This document shows, piece after piece, positions 1 through 11,355 of a stretch of DNA of 64,000 nucleotides. The notes under the pieces are model-generated. The model was not told the DNA's origin. It worked only from the letters and a program-made list of their open reading frames with translations, and did no database searches. Location of the stretch: assembly GCA_001584585.1 (NCBI GenBank), contig LSYV01000006.1, positions 2,900,270 through 2,964,269 on the forward strand. The letters run 5' to 3'. Source of the DNA: Gonium pectorale (Eukaryota; Chlorophyta; Chlorophyceae; Chlamydomonadales; Volvocaceae). The translations under genes were made by a program, and so were the position numbers. Position 1 is the first letter of the stretch, and each line of letters starts with the position of its first letter.

Positions 1-9
1 CCGCCCGCC

Positions 10-72
10 GGACGGGACATACGCCGCTGGCGCCCAGCTCGTCGTTTTTCATTCCCCTTTTTCTTCAACTCC
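10..72. repeat. Dispersed repeat copy at left edge
   Basis: 41 of the first 45 bases match the sequence starting at 10937 (shared stretch GCTGGCGCCCAGCTCGTCGT). This copy lies in the cyclase intron that follows the exon ending at 91. The repeat may continue beyond the window. Confidence 0.65.
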
Positions 73-90
73 CACACCGCCGCCTCACAC

Positions 91-2551
91 CTGCAGCTGC
101 TGTATGACCTTGGGCGGCAGCATCTCCTGCAGCAGCCGGTTGTGCTGCTCCCGCGAGACCAGCAGCCACAGCACCAGCAGCGCCACAAGCACGGAGCCCA
201 GCACCACAGCCGCTATGCACGGGTTGCGCCAAGCGGGCACCCAGCCGCCGCGGGGACGCAGCTCCAGCACCCTTGCGGGGGAAGGAAAAAGCGGGGGAGG
301 AGAGGCTGCTTGTTTTAAGAGGTAGGGGCAATACGCAAATCTAAGACATAGGGGCAATAAGCAAAAACTAGGTGATAGTGAGGAGAGCTGGAGCGGGAGG
401 AGTGGGCGGAGCATAGTGTTTCGTCAGAGACCCTAGGAGGCGTGGGCGCTCGGCGGATGCAGGGGGTGGAGCGGATCCTTGCGTTCCTAGCCATGATGTC
501 ACGCACAATGCATCGAAGGGCAATGGCGCTCACCACGCCAAATTCTGGATTTGGATTCGCTGTACAACAGGGTCGTCCAGATGCTGCGTGCTGTTGGCCA
601 GCACGGAGAACGGGTTCGAGAATGATGTCTCCTCCTGCCACAGCCTGTAGTCGTAGCCGCGCTTTCGCAGCATCTGCAGCCGTACATCTGAGCCCACCAG
701 GAAGGGATTTAGATCCAGCATGGTCGACACCTGAGGCACAACGGTATCCGCGTGAGTAACGCAGGGGTTGCGAGAGGTAAGCCGAGGCGGTTAAAGAGAC
801 AGGGTTTAGGGCGGCGTGCCTGCTGCTGCAGCTGCCCTTCCCCCCAGGCCTAAGGGTGCATGCCCGTCCCCTTATTTAGGTCAACAACCTGAAGATAAGC
901 CCAACATCTTCAGCAAACGTTTCTAACCAAGCACGCATAACCCAACCGCCCATTACCAACTGCCCATTACCCCAACCGCCTCATGCACCTGCCCCCAGTA
1001 CTTGGTCTTGTTGACCGGATCCCAGCACAGCCCGGGCGGGCAGTCGTAGGGCTGGTAGCCGCAGCCCCAGTCGTAGTCCTCCGATGGGGCGGGCAGGAAG
1101 ACCTGGCTCACGGTGACTGCAGGGGCCGAAAGCACAGCACAGCACAGCGCGTCCGCAGCACCCGCATTCGACACGGCCCACTGCACTTCAATTGAGTACT
1201 AGTTGGCCGCGACGGCATTAGTGTTAGCGCCTTGGCGGCATTCATCAGTTGCAGCACATGGCAAGAGGTTGTGTCGCTCGAGCTGCAATCCCCCGCGCGA
1301 CAGCAGCCACTCCCCAACCCTCGAGCAACCCTGCAGCCGTCTTCCATCTCCCCGGCCCATGCGCCAATGACGCAGCTTACACGCGCACTTGAAGCCCGCG
1401 GAACACGTGTACGGCCCGAGTATGAGCGTACGGCGCTCCCGCAGCGAGTACAGCATGCCCGGCCGGTCGGACTCCTCCTTCAGCAGGTCCCTGCCGTATA
1501 GCGAAGCCAGGCTACCCGTCAGCAGGGGGGCGGTCTTCCAGATCACCCCCGCCACGTCCAGCTCCAGCTGCTTCACCACCTGTGAGTCCACCTGCGTGGT
1601 TGGGAATGGGGTGTGGGGCGTTGCGGTCCCATATTGGGCGACGCGCCTGTTAGGCGCAGCAAGCGAGGCCTCGCAGGGCAATGCGCCCCTCTGCGGAGCG
1701 GCTGAGTGCAAATGCCACGTATTACATACTTGCAGTGTTGAGGTTGGCTCGGGGCTGCCGTCGCAAGTGCAAGCGGGGGGGCAGGTTTACCCCCTCTCAC
1801 CAGCCGCTCATCTCCCCTGGCCCCGGCCCAGCCCCGCCTCACAACCCACCCGCGACATGATGTCCGTCGTTAGGCGGTCCCAGCTCGCCTCCAGGTCGGC
1901 GCACCGCGGCATGTTGACCACCGCCGAGGCCAGCAGCTCGGAGCCAAACATGGAAACCATTAGGGCCTGGAGGGTGGCATAGGGGGGCGGCTCGGCATGT
2001 CAGCAGTGGGTGTCCCAGCTGGCGGCCCCGCGCTCCAGCCGCCAGATCCACGGGTGCGGGTGTGGGGAGTTGGGTCCACCAGCCGGCCTCACGGCCCCAT
2101 CCCTTTAGCACAGCTTTCATTCCGCCGGCAGCTGAATTGCCGTGCAATTCACTCGCATATCGGAGGATTGAGGCCCTCACAAAGTCTATCCCCTCCCGAC
2201 CAGCTCCTTTCCACAGCCACCCCAGCCAACCACAAACGGTAGTGCCGAAAGCTCCGAACCGCTCTCGCGGCCGCTCACCTCCTTCAGGGACTGTGTCACC
2301 TGCGCCCCAATGCCATTGGCCGCCAGGTCTCGCGCTTTGTTGGTCTCCACATCAGACGCCACCAGCACGCCCACCAAGCCAGTACCGCACAGCGCCACAA
2401 ACACAGCCAAGGCCGTCAGCAGCACGTGCGGACAGCTCCCAACGATAGCGCATGTGGCCTGAGGTACGATGGGGACGGTTGGGCGGGTCGGTTTCGCTGA
2501 GGGCTGTTGCAGGCGTGGTGGCGAAGGCGCTGCTGCGGCCCGATCGGCCAT
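91..2551 (-). CDS. Transmembrane class III nucleotide cyclase, N-terminal sensor part (cut by left edge)
   Basis: Six exons: 2551-2279, 1966-1850, 1591-1381, 1116-989, 730-534, 271-91. Phases agree at every junction, giving 369 residues. A first membrane segment (around residues 45-66, ending in GLVGVLVASD) is followed by an extracellular Cys-containing sensor of about 230 residues. Near its end is the block NPFLVGSDVRLQMLRKRGYDYRLW, a CHASE-like ligand-domain signature that precedes the second membrane segment (CIAAVVLGSVLVALLVLWLL). The last visible residues, HNRLLQEMLPPKVIQQLQ, are the classic juxtamembrane linker of algal adenylate/guanylate cyclases. The catalytic domain should therefore lie beyond base 1. 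The start ATG at 2551 was chosen because it opens just ahead of the first membrane helix; an upstream in-frame extension to about 2806 is possible. Whether it makes cAMP or cGMP cannot be told here. Confidence 0.75.
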
Positions 2552-4382
2552 CTCACGGGTTCCCGGTCGCGGGAGTTGGCGCCCCTCACGTGCTGTTGCT
2601 TTGGGGCAGCCGCCTCCAAAGGCCGGCGAATGAGGGGGAACAACTACGCGCAGATAAACGCGCGTGGCAGCCAAGGCAGCAGTGCGCGGCAGGTGTGCAG
2701 CACCGCGGGGGAGCGGCAGCCCGCGCCGCGACAGTTTTGGTGTGGGCAGCGCGGCAGCAGTGGCAGCGATGTCGGATGGCAAACCGGTGGGTAGCATTCG
2801 AAACATAGGGCGCAGGCAGAAGAGGTGGGGGCCTGAGGGCTACGGGTACGCACAGAGAGCGTCCGCGATGACGATAGGACACAGGGGCACTGGTGTACTG
2901 CTGCTGTCTTGGCTGCAATCCCACAGCAGTACACATGCGAACTGTAGTGCCAAATGCTCAATCCGCCAATTTAATGAAACGCAAAGCTAACGCGGCACGC
3001 GTAGCTAGGCCCGGTACTGGGATGGGCTGCCATGCACGATGCACCCGCCTGGAAGCGCCGCTTGCATCGTCCAATGTGGCCGCAGTATGCGTGTACTTCA
3101 CTGCTGCCTTGGGGACTCGTCAAGGTGGATGCCACTGTGGCTCGCCTGCGTTCGGGGCTTTGCCTGCCGTTGCCGCCATTGACTCCGTCAGCTCCATTGG
3201 GAGAAGCACACACAGCATCTTGTCCCTGCTCAATGTCGCGTTGCGGGGCCGTGCTGCAGGCAGCGCAGGCCGAGAGACTCTGTCAAAGACTGGGTAGAGC
3301 TTGTTTGCAGGCATGTCTTTCTACGTCTTACTAACCCGTCAGAAATGGTATTTGCGGTTTCCGGGGAAGATGCAGCTCCGGTCTGGAGGGTTTGCGTGGC
3401 GCCCAAGGAAGAAACGCCTAGGACGTCTGAACCTGTCATAGCTCCTTATATGTTTGGCATGCTGTCTTTACGTTAGAAGCGGACAATCTGGTCTTCGCAC
3501 TGCTGAATGCTCGCGATGCCAGCACGCATCAATGTGTGGCGAGAGCAACTTGACATGATATGCAGGCGTCTGCTTTTTCAAAATCTTCGCAGAAACCATG
3601 GCAGTCGGTCCCGTCATGTACGTACGTTGAACGCGAAACGGTGCACTGGACCTTTGCCCCTGTGCTTTCCCGATAGAACACACTAACCATGATTGTGCGC
3701 AACTGCCTTGAGCTGAATGCCCGCACGTGCTTCTCTGCCGAATGACATTCCCCGTGCAACACTATGAGCAGCGATTGAGACGCCAAAGTGAAACGATACC
3801 AAAGGATTACTTCTGACAACCTATCGGCTCTCGTATCTTGCAGACAGGCAAACAGGTCACGTTGGTCGTTGTTCGCCATTGCATTGCACAGATGCAGATT
3901 TGAAGTAGGTCTGACCTAAATCAATCGTTTCGTAGCACAAGCGAGAGGACCGGGGGTTGATACGGTATGGGAAGGGCCTGCGCCACCCCGTTCTCCCGCT
4001 GGCGTATGGCCGGTTGGAACTAAGTTCCGATTACAACCCTTTCGACGCAGGTCCTTGCAACTTGAAATACTTCCATGGTACGGCGCCTTGGACATGGTGG
4101 GCAGCTCGCCTGTCAAAAAAGGCAAATCCCTTGTTCAAATAGATGTGCACTACGCGCTGAAACTGTAATATTCTTTGCCACAACCTGCAACGCGGCGGTG
4201 CGGGCTAGCAGCAGAGCGACCTGACTGCCTGGAGCTATGCACAGGAGGAGTCTGGGGCCGGCGAGTCGCCGGGAATGCGTGATTTTGAGGGCGCCGTACC
4301 AGGAAACATGCGCGTTGCACGGACCTGCGTCGAGAGGTTTGTACTTGGAACTTGGTTTTCCAAACCGCCAGAATGCCACTTC
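2552..4382. other. Intergenic: cyclase 5' side and distal 3' UTR side of the Cys-rich gene
   Basis: No supported coding exon. It holds the upstream region of the cyclase gene (minus strand) and, further right, an imperfect inverted repeat. Open frames such as 3529-3879 (minus) have no recognisable domain, lower GC than real exons and no partner exons. Confidence 0.5.
4001..4378. repeat. Imperfect long inverted repeat, about 88-bp arms
   Basis: The left arm is about 4001-4088 and the right arm about 4288-4378, separated by roughly 200 bp. In the best 40-base core (starting AAGTTCC, including CGACGCAGGTCC) 35 of 40 bases match between the left arm and the reverse complement of the right arm. 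The similarity carries on outward (GGCGTATGGCCGG against GGCATTCTGGCGG). This could be a decayed foldback or terminal-inverted-repeat element, or an inverted duplication. No transposase is visible between the arms. Confidence 0.65.
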
Positions 4383-4387
4383 TTACA
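4383..4387 (-). terminator. Candidate poly(A) signal (TGTAA) of the Cys-rich secreted gene
   Basis: TGTAA on the minus strand, the usual green-algal poly(A) signal. It is the first one I find downstream of the stop at 5551, giving a 3' UTR of about 1.2 kb. A second TGTAA lies at 4032-4036. Confidence 0.35.
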
Positions 4388-5330
4388 GATTGAACTACTG
4401 GTGGCAGATGCATAGGTTAAGGACGACTCCCCGCAGCGGCGCTCATTGCCCGTCGACCCAGCTCCGTTTCCGTCACTTGTAACCGCCATACAACCAGATG
4501 TTATGCCGGACGCCCTGCGCACTTTCCCTCCTCGCAGCTGAGAAGATCACGCAAAGCGAAACATACGACCGCTTCTCACCGTGTGCGTTCCGACACCCCC
4601 GTGGTCAGCAGCCGCTGCGGGCCCTTTACCCGTGCAAATCCGCAGGGCATTCCTGCCAACCCAGACACAGCGCACCTGTGCAATTCATGGAGAACTACTT
4701 CAAGATCAGTCCATGGGAGCACAAAGAACGACATTTGTTGAAGGACATTTGAAGGGCACCCTGAACGCCACGGAGCGCACAGTACGACACATGTACGGCC
4801 ACGAATAAACCTCAGGCCATGCCTTCCTCTTAAGGCCCGCCGTCACTGGCGGGCTCGCCAGCGGACAAGCCCATCCCATGCAGCACGCCCTGCTCCTAGC
4901 CGACCGACCAGACTACCAGCCCCAAGCTTCCGACCTTCCAGCCGGAGGGTTCGGTGCGGGACCCCCTAGCAGCGGAACGCGTGTTTCATAAGCGAACAAG
5001 CCAATGCACTATTCCCCACCTGCAAACACACCGACGTAAAAAATACAGCGCGCTCCTGGGCGGTCATGTCCAGCTCTGTACCATGCCCATGGCGCGCCTG
5101 TGCCCGCACCTCGCACCATCCGCCCGAACCCCACCACACCACAAAGAATCGCGTGGACAATGCCCTGCCCATTTGGACATCGTATGGCAACCATGGGAGG
5201 CCACAGGTCGCATGCTGCCACGCTCCCTGAGCCAGCAGCCTCGCTGTCCCTGCTGCTGTCCGGCGCCACTAGCGGCCACCCACGCCTCTGCTCGCGTGAC
5301 CATCGCGGCTGTCCCACACCGGTGGCGCAC

Positions 5331-5363
5331 ACCCGACTCCGGACCCGACTCCGGACCCGACTC
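5331..5363. repeat. 12-bp tandem repeat, 2.75 copies
   Basis: The unit ACCCGACTCCGG is repeated at 5331, 5343 and 5355 (the last copy partial). It lies in the presumed 3' UTR of the Cys-rich gene. It is a simple minisatellite with no assigned function. Confidence 0.8.
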
Positions 5364-5550
5364 ATGCGGAAGTCTCACCCCTCCGTCCTAGCCATACAAT
5401 GCCACCTGCATTGCCGCTTGTGCACTCATGTTGCATTTTAGGGTTGCGTCGGCTGCAGCTGCAGCACCATGAAGAGGAGCAGCAGCGACTTCGTCTCCGT
5501 CATGGGGCACATGGGCACATGGGAGGGTGTCGGCCGGCTGCAATCCGCTC

Positions 5551-8210
5551 TTACGCCTGCCGCCGCAGGCGCGCCACTCCGCGCCGGTTGCGGGCGGTCC
5601 GGGGCAGCTGCAAGCCCACGGCCAGGCACTCGGCCCGGGAGCCGGACGCGGCGGCGCAGGCAGCCTCGCTCTGGGGTGGGGCGGGATGGGCGCCATTCGA
5701 AAAAGGAAAAATTGGGGGGAGCGTTTGTTGGCACGGCAGACAGGGAGATAGCAGAATGCCACAAGCGACTGAGTGCCTGGGTGCCAACTCCCACAGTGTA
5801 TGGGCAAGGACAATTGGAAGGGGCCGGCAGCTACCCTCAAAGATGTGTGTCATCTTGTAGAGGCGCGGCATGCCTTCTGTGCGCCCTGCAGCGCCGACCG
5901 CCCGCTCGGCCCGATGCCCCGCCGGGCGCCATGCGGGGCCCCGCTGAACTCGCTGGCCTCCGCGCGAAGACGCACTGCACCTGGCACGCCCGCTGGCGAG
6001 CCCCGCACACCACAACACCTCCACACGTGTGGCCCACCACCCAACTACCGACTGCTGCGCCCCGAACGGCCTCACCTGCACCACCGTCTGCGCGAAGGCG
6101 CTGCCGCCCATAAGCCGCTCCACGGTGGCCGCCCGGTTCAGCGCGCAGAACTCGTGCTGCGCGATCCGGATCACCTCGCAACTGGCAACCGGGGCGGGCG
6201 GGGCGGGGGAGCGGGTGGGCAAGTAGGCAGGCAGGCACTTGGGCAGCAGAGCACGGGCGCGCAACACGAGCGCGGACACAGTGTGGCAATCAGCAACACG
6301 GGTTTGTGTGCGACGCAGGCCTCCTGACGGGACGCGGCTCCCGGTGTCGCCTTTCAACACCATTTTTAGCCCTGCCCCATCTCCTACGCTGCACAGTGGG
6401 GGCTACTCCAGCTGCCGCACCCGGCGGCGCACGGCGCGCCTCACTCGACATTCCCCCAGCGCCGTAACCCACATACAGCACAGTGGGAGCTCTTCCGGCC
6501 GCGATTCCCAGTATGCGGTTCCGAGTTCCGCAGCGGGGGGGGGGTTGCTCCCGTGCGCCCCTCACCTCTTGTCGGCCTGGCAGGTGGCGCGCTCGGTTGT
6601 ACGGCACTCCAGCGCCATGGCATAGTGCAGTCCCGCTGTGGGGCAGCTCCCGAAGCCCAGCTTGTGCAGCTCCCCGCTGCCGCCTTGCAGCTTGCCGCTC
6701 TGCTCCGCGCCGTACCGCCGCAGCAGCATGTCGTACACCTCGTACACCCCGATGTGCCGTACCTCCACTGCCAGCATGCAGCGGTCTTCTGGGATGCCCT
6801 CGCCGCCGCCGCCCGCGTGGGCGCTGCCGGCGCCCGAGCCCTTGGGGAAGAGTCGGCAGGTGTTGTCGCCGCAGGGCTGCGGCGCGGAGGGCTCCGGCTT
6901 GCGGCGCCAGCAGGCCTCCGACAGGGGAGAGTAGAGCAGGTCTGCGCGCCGTGCGGGGACTGCACTCAGAGGGTACGTGGCGTGGCCAGAGTGCAGGACA
7001 AACGGACAAACTATAGCGCTGCGATCTTTGCGTTGCAGCCATGCTTCATGTTCAAGCTGCGGGAAAGCACTGCCGTCAATGTGCAATAGCTCAAGCTCCC
7101 ACGCCGGCCTGGACACAAAATGCCTGCTTGCCTGCCTGCCTGCCGTAACCCCATGCGGGACGCGACCACACCCCGCTTCCCCGCCTCGCCCAGTGACGGT
7201 GCAACGGAAGCTGCCATCAGGTCTCCGTCCCCAACCGGCCCCTCGTTCTCAGCGAGCCGGCGCCCGAACCGCGCGGGCCCTACCCCTTCCCCTCCGACGC
7301 CTCAGGAGGCGCCCCAACCCTCTTCCCGGCCCACCCCACCCTGGCAGGGTGCCACCACGCCGGTGAAGTCCGAGTGCATGTCCCTGGCCAGGTAGCAGGC
7401 CCCCGTGCGGCCATCCCAGTCGCAGAGGGGATCCAGGTGGCAGTCGGCGCGCTCCGTCGCATTGCGGCAGGTGAACGACTGCTCCGCATACGACTTGAGC
7501 AGCCTGGGAGGGTTCAGAGGAGTTTTGAATGTGCGGCCAAGGATTGCAGGCGGGCCCCAGGGAGGGTTGCGCGGGAGGCTGTGTTGGGGCCTGCAGAGGG
7601 GACGGCGGCGCGCAAGGCTTGCCCAATACCGGATTTCGCAGCTAAATGATCCTATCAGGCACGGCCTGTGGCGGCAAACGTGACACACAAGACACCCGCC
7701 AACAAAAATTCAATGCGAGAACTTCGCGGCACCTGGTAAGTGCTGACAAACCCCTGCAACTCCTATTGAAGGTTTCTACTAGACCCGTGATGCGGGGCCC
7801 CCTTCCGTCCGCTGGTACTCCCAGTCCAATACTCACGCCTCGGCAGAGTTCTCGGGGTTTGGAAACATGGGGCCGACGCTGATGATGTATGGATTGAGCA
7901 CACACCGCTGCCCATCATGTATGCATACAGACCCGCGCCCTCTGTTGGGCAGGTTCGCGAGTGCCGCGTGCGCCTGAGCCGACAGCGCGAAGGTACTTTC
8001 AGCCCAACGAGTCATGGCGTCTGCTGCGGCGTAGAATCGCGCGTGGTCCTCCACTTCGACGGCTCTCGGGGAACCGAGCAATGTGGGCCCTGCTTCCTCC
8101 AGCCCGCCGGCCGCCGCTTTTGTAGTTCTGCCCAAGACGTCACCCTGCCATCCTAGCACGGCCCCGACGCCGGGGCCGGCCAGGATTGAAAGCGCCAGTA
8201 GCAGGAACAT
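5551..8210 (-). CDS. Cys-rich secreted protein of unknown function
   Basis: Five exons: 8210-7837, 7503-7340, 6941-6566, 6181-6076, 5670-5551. All phases match, giving 379 residues. It begins with a short hydrophobic leader (MFLLLALSILAGPGVGAVLG) typical of a signal peptide. The mature part carries many cysteines in short blocks, such as FTCRNATERADCHLDPLCDW, ACYLARD, PCGDNTCRLFPKG and EAACAAASGSRAEC. This pattern is common in extracellular or periplasmic volvocine proteins, but I cannot name a family. No membrane helix follows the leader, so it is probably secreted or periplasmic. It lies on the same strand as the cyclase and upstream of it, but they are separate genes. The last exon was chosen by frame and by its AG acceptor; it is the least certain. 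Confidence 0.65.
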
Positions 8211-8253
8211 GATACTGCGTGTGCTCCCGACTGGGTGTACGCAGTCTTGTATG

Positions 8254-8303
8254 CTGGTAAAGCAATTGTGACTGGTGAAGCAATGGTGAGTGGTGAAGCA
8301 ATG
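8254..8303. repeat. 18-bp tandem repeat, about 2.8 copies
   Basis: The units CTGGTAAAGCAATTGTGA, CTGGTGAAGCAATGGTGA and a partial third copy lie just upstream of the start codon of the Cys-rich gene. They therefore fall in its 5' UTR or promoter. Confidence 0.75.
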
Positions 8304-8697
8304 CCCAGGTCGGGCACTGGTCGGCCTTCCAGACCGACTGCTGTTTAAATGTCAACGGACGAGTGTAAGAGCTATACCATGTGATATTGATGGCCTCGAT
8401 ACATAGTAATTGGTGCTTCTGTACGCATAGTAATCCCCGTGTCGGGCACACTAGCTCGTAAAAGCAACGTGGTACGGCTGGTGTACCGGGTGTGCACAGG
8501 CGACCGCACTGTAACCCAGCGTTCATACCCGGTATTTGCAACCATCCACGCAAATATCAATGTGGCGTGGGTAGGAAGTGCGCGAGAAAACTAGAGGAGA
8601 GAAGGCCATGCGCATGGCCATGACGCCCCCTCGCCGTAACACCATGATGGCAATGCACGTGCATCTGTGAGTGGGATATGTCTGCAAGTGCTTATGG

Positions 8698-8830
8698 ATG
8701 GGGGCAGGTACATGGGCTCATGGGTCCAGCAAGAACGGAGGGTTGCGGCCCCGCGCAGGTCCACGTGCGTATCCTTCGTGCCCCGGCCAGCAACATCACG
8801 ATCACTCACATATATTGCGTGCTCTTGTCA
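8698..8830. repeat. Diverged direct repeat, copy A
   Basis: Shares with copy B an identical 19-base core (GGGCTCATGGGTCCAGCAA at 8714-8732 and 9276-9294). Similarity is weaker over roughly 130 bp, including GAGCACGCAA and GTTGCTGG on the minus strand. Reading frames are broken by stops in this copy. Confidence 0.55.
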
Positions 8831-9259
8831 GATCAGAGTTGAGGTGAGGCCTTGAATCGTGGAAGTAGGGGATGGCTGGCAAGTCACGAAACGCGAATTC
8901 CACCAATGCGGACTTTGGGTTTCATTGAGCTCCAGTTCCGTTTCCGATTAAGTGCTCCCGGGCGCGATGTACTTTCCCCTCACCGCAAGAAAGGCAGCTA
9001 GGTGGGGGGGGGGGGTAACGGGTATGGCGCGCCTATCTGTGGCACGCCACCACCGTTTGAATCCTAGTGCCGCACTGCCGGAATCCAATGGCCACGAAGG
9101 CACGAATACACTGCTCGGTGCACCCAAATACCAACCCCCGCTGAATCCCTGTGACACGCCAGTGTGGGTTGTACCGGTATTGTGCAATTGAAAGCGCGGT
9201 AGTGGAAGACCCCGTGACTGCCATCTCCACAATGACTGCATATGCTCATGGCGTCCTGG

Positions 9260-9390
9260 TTGCAGGCAGATACAAGGGCTCATGGGTCCAGCAATGGCCG
9301 AGGCTCCACACGCAAACCCTCGGCGATGCACCTTGTAGCCAGCAACAACCTGCCCATCATCCCACGTCCGTTGCGTGCTCGCGTGTCGCG
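9260..9390. repeat. Diverged direct repeat, copy B
   Basis: Second copy, about 560 bp to the right of copy A and in the same orientation. The identical core lies at 9276-9294. It may be a remnant of a duplicated gene or mobile element. Confidence 0.55.
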
Positions 9391-10936
9391 TATCGGAGAG
9401 GCGACGGCATTCCTCCCCTAGCCACCCTTCATTCCCTGCGCTGCTCAACAAGCCAGTGCGCTCGCTGCTCAAGGCGTACATCCCAAGGGTCAGCGCTGCC
9501 ACGTGATGTGATGAGATGACCGTCAGCCCTGCCCAACAATGAACTTGGTCCCGCGCACATTGATGTTGCTCATATGCACCAAGCAGCGCCACGAGACATG
9601 GAGTCGCGAACGGCACGTCTCGGCATGGGAAGCGCAGCAGGTTAGTGTCCACACCGCTTGTCGGTAATGGCACAGTATCAGCCTTTCGACCGGTCCTGCT
9701 GCCCCGACCGGTCCGCGTTCCAAGCGTCAACATATGGCGCCCCTCCGCTCTTCGTGACAACAAAAGCAGCACAGTCACCGTTGCGGCATTTACCGTTCGC
9801 CGGTTCTGACTGGGCCCGAACCATACATCTGCGTCAATCAGCGACTCAGCCCAGGGGTACTGGCCGACAAATATCCGCGTGATCTCCCCCCGCTCCACCC
9901 CAGGTAAGACATATGAGGCGAGGGGCCACTATGATTGAACAATGGCCGAGCATACCATATCTACCTGACACTGTCATCATAGGACCCCTGTTTGAACGGA
10001 GCATACGTGTCATACCCGATGCGGCCCCACACAACCGACCCACGGGTCTGCGTTGGCCCCCCCCTGCAGGTGTCCAGGTTCATGGCCACCATGCACCCTC
10101 CATCCTTCGCAAGTCTAGCCTAGCCTAGACCACCACATGTTTGAGAGAACTGGCTCGATGCGCAGTAGCAAGTACACTGACTGACTCCGCAAGTCTCCAA
10201 CGACGCACCCTGTAGTTCTACGTCATGGAAATGTGCGGCAGACCGTCCAGTGCTCTCCGCGCAGTGTCAGAGCCGCCTGCATCCCAGGCAGGCTGCAATT
10301 ATGAACAATACATTGAAGAGAAAAAAACACAGCGCCTGCACGCCCGCGGGCATGCCACACCCAACGTAGCGCGCTTCCGCACATGCCCACATGTAGCGCT
10401 CCAACTCATCATAACCGGGCAGCCGGTACGTCAAAGACACGGCCCCCAGATCCCGCTAGGCGCCACTCCCCACCCACACCCTCAGGCCACCCCGTAACTG
10501 CCGGCCCACCGTGCTGGGCCTTGCCGGAACGAAGGCCAACCCCGACGGACAGGCTATCATACTGGTACATGGATGAAATACAGTACAGGCACATGGCGAC
10601 GTCTTTAGCATCAAGCGCGCAGTGCCCCAGGCATACTTGCAGCAGTACTCGTGGGGAAATACAGTTGAGGTAGTACACGGGCTGCTGATGCGGCCCAAGG
10701 CTTGCGCGTCTCGGTTCTCCTGGTGCGTAAACCTCCCACACTGTGCCGCGCAGGGCTCAACGCTCATCGGATGCGTCTGGCCGGCACAGCAAAGGAGAAA
10801 CAACCAGGCTTGGCCTTCTGGTTCTGTTGTCAACTCCGTCGCAGCCACCGCCGCTGGCATCCGCCCCCAGCGACCGATCGCATCCCCCTAAAGGGTTCCG
10901 CTCGCGTGCCCGCTGCGCCCTCCCGCACTGCCCACT

Positions 10937-11000
10937 GGACGGGACTTGCGCTGCTGGCGCCCAGCTCGTCGTTCTTCATTCTCCATTCCCTTCAACCCCC
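10937..11000. repeat. Dispersed repeat, second copy
   Basis: Same orientation as the copy at 10-72. No exon like the cyclase exon follows it, so it is either a mobile-element fragment or the remains of a duplicated cyclase locus. Confidence 0.65.
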
Positions 11001-11355
11001 ACTGCCGGCAGTCCTCTCAGCAAACGCAATGACATGTAGCACCAGTCAGCAGCGCTTTCCGTGCGTTCTTCTCGGCACGAACGCGCCCTTCGCGCAGTGG
11101 CTACCACCTCTCACGCGTAAGACTGCTGCATCGCTCCCCGGGGGGGTACCCCCGCTTCTTTGGAACACGGGACACCCCCCGCCGCGCCTGCCAGAATCTC
11201 CACGCCGTTCAGCCGACGGTGCTGGCGCCTACACCTGCAACTAACCGACCTATGCAACCTCAGACTGATGGCGTCCATTTAGGTGTAAGATCGAAACCCT
11301 ACACGCGCCTCCCCTCCCGTCCTATGGAACACGGCGCCCGTCCCTACCGCTACCG

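Larger units (their letters stand above)
8211..11355. other. Gene-poor 3.1 kb interval with decayed repeats
   Basis: No confident gene. Base composition is lower in GC than neighbouring exons. It contains an 18-bp tandem repeat (8254-8303), a diverged direct duplication (8698-8830 and 9260-9390), a G12 run at 9004-9015 and a copy of the left-edge repeat (10937-11000). A 316-codon open frame on the minus strand (9898-8948) has no recognisable domain and spans one of the duplicated copies. The right end must include the RabC 3' UTR, but I saw no TGTAA there. Confidence 0.5.

Noticed and set aside
3529..3879. 116-codon minus-strand frame with a natural-looking composition
   Set aside because: Begins with ATG, but no family, splice partner or coding bias can be seen. 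Kept out for lack of support.
8948..9898. 316-codon open frame on the minus strand
   Set aside because: No recognisable domain, it runs through a diverged repeat, has no splice partners, and its composition is unlike neighbouring exons. Chance openness in GC-rich DNA is likely.
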